This document shows positions 5,793-6,175 of a stretch of 6,175 bases of DNA, in pieces. A program made the position numbers and the translations under genes. The stretch is from Thermoplasmatota archaeon. Its GTDB lineage: Archaea; Thermoplasmatota; E2; DHVEG-1. Within the stretch, counting starts at the first letter, position 1; each line of letters opens with the position of its first letter. The notes beneath the pieces are model-generated. The model worked only from the letters and a program-made list of their open reading frames with translations. It searched no databases and was not told the DNA's origin. The DNA is taken from assembly GCA_030609445.1 (NCBI GenBank), contig JAUWCF010000067.1, positions 1-6,175 on the forward strand, in the 5' to 3' direction.

Positions 5793-5855
5793 GTGGAGGA
5801 GAAAAAGAGGTTGAAAAACGAGATCAAGACAAAAAACTGGATATGGATATTATAA
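5793..5855 (+). other. Very short open frame after a Shine-Dalgarno-like sequence (doubtful)
   Basis: From GTG 5793, or TTG 5811, a frame runs to TAA 5853-5855. Its last 14 codons read LKNEIKTKNWIWIL, a basic stretch followed by the beginning of a hydrophobic run. GGAGG at 5795-5799 lies 11 bases before the TTG. This is how the start of a membrane protein would look, so it may be the stump of a lost gene. At this length chance is equally possible. Confidence 0.12.
5802..5836 (-). terminator. T-tracts downstream of alba on the minus strand
   Basis: Read on the minus strand, the bases after the alba stop contain T runs at 5836-5831 (six), 5818-5814 (five) and 5806-5802 (five), with no strong hairpin. 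This fits an archaeal oligo-T terminator for alba. For the opposite strand, TTTTT at 5786-5790 and 5888-5892 could end the signalling operon, so the region would act in both directions. Confidence 0.4.
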
Positions 5856-5874
5856 TGTAGGTTTGTCGTTCTAT

Positions 5875-6174
5875 CTATTTGCTCTTCTTTTTAGTTAAGC
5901 ATATTTCAATTGAAGATACATTCGATGTTCTACCTTCCTCCTCATTGGTAATGATCTCAGTACTAATTTTTATGTCCTTTACTTTCGCATCTGTAACAAA
6001 CCTGTTTCTCACAATTTCCGCAGCATCTACCGCCGTACTTATTGATCTACCTCTCGCCTTTATTACAACCTCATCCGAACCACTAGTGCTAAACTGTGTT
6101 ACCACTGCAAGCACATAACTCATCGGGGGTTTCCTTCCAACATATATTACGTTTTCATCATTTCTTCTTTTTTC
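5875..6174 (-). CDS. alba: Alba family DNA/RNA-binding chromatin protein (5' end cut by window edge)
   Basis: Alba is the small dimeric archaeal protein that coats DNA and RNA. The signature blocks are all visible: [20 protein letters not shown], then [25 protein letters not shown], and a C-terminal beta region with [20 protein letters not shown]. The stop is TAG (complement of 5875-5877). An ATG at 6123 gives 82 residues but starts in the middle of the conserved domain. The frame stays open upstream for 17 more codons (EKRRNDEN then VIYVGRKPP) to the window edge, so 99 residues are visible and the true start is just outside. The conserved GKKP loop of Sulfolobus Alba, whose K16 is acetylated, reads GRKP here. 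The gene is convergent with the signalling operon and is probably an unrelated housekeeping transcription unit. It is the main evidence that the DNA is archaeal. Confidence 0.93.
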   Translation of the reverse strand, partial: EKRRNDENVIYVGRKPPMSYVLAVVTQFSTSGSDEVVIKARGRSISTAVDAAEIVRNRFVTDAKVKDIKISTEIITNEEEGRTSNVSSIEICLTKKKSK

Positions 6175-6175
6175 A

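Noticed and set aside
5760..5796. Inverted repeats AAAAAC/GTTTTT and CCACGC/GTGTGG after the second response regulator
   Set aside because: One is only A/T-rich with a long loop and the other needs a wobble pair. Neither makes a convincing terminator hairpin.
5368..5827. Minus-strand open frames over the second response regulator
   Set aside because: They are antisense shadows of a receiver domain with all catalytic residues. The translations are low-complexity and without motifs.
5879..6118. Plus-strand open frame over alba
   Set aside because: The minus strand encodes a clear Alba domain. The plus-strand translation is a hydrophobic artefact of the complement.

Overview
The window looks archaeal. 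The clearest marker is the minus-strand gene at the right edge, an Alba-family chromatin protein. Compatible signs are a BRE/TATA-type promoter upstream of the main operon, T-tracts without hairpins after the first operon, and AGGAGG or GGTG ribosome binding sites. DNA is AT-rich, with coding parts hand-counted at about 33-46% GC. Histidine kinases and response regulators point to a euryarchaeal-type lineage more than a crenarchaeal one, but I cannot name a genus.

Layout. (1) Positions 1-1014: the 3' part of a membrane-anchored signalling protein, cut by the left edge. Its soluble domain looks like a RecA/KaiC fold without a P-loop. It overlaps a single-domain response regulator by 4 bp. (2) 1015-1161: T-tract terminator region, a promoter and a small inverted repeat near the predicted transcription start. 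(3) 1162-5746: one signalling operon on the plus strand. It encodes a four-PAS protein with no kinase or other output domain, two tandem SpoIIAA/STAS-like proteins, the collapsed remnant of a third STAS-like gene, a soluble tandem-HAMP histidine kinase, and a second single-domain response regulator that may also have its own promoter. (4) 5747-5874: convergent intergenic region with T-tracts on both strands. (5) 5875 to the right edge: alba, minus strand, with its start outside the window.

How the genes may work together (inference). The PAS protein and the histidine kinase are both predicted cytoplasmic and split sensing from catalysis: one has sensors without a kinase, the other a kinase without a classical sensor. 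The STAS-like proteins lie between them and are the obvious candidates for coupling. Archaea have no sigma factors, so these proteins cannot be classical anti-anti-sigma factors. No DNA-binding output domain is encoded here, so both receivers probably act by protein-protein contact.

The most notable observations are the deleted third STAS copy (3905-4007), nearly identical GC-rich junction sequences between PAS modules in an AT-rich gene, and the STAS/PAS/kinase cassette itself in an archaeon.
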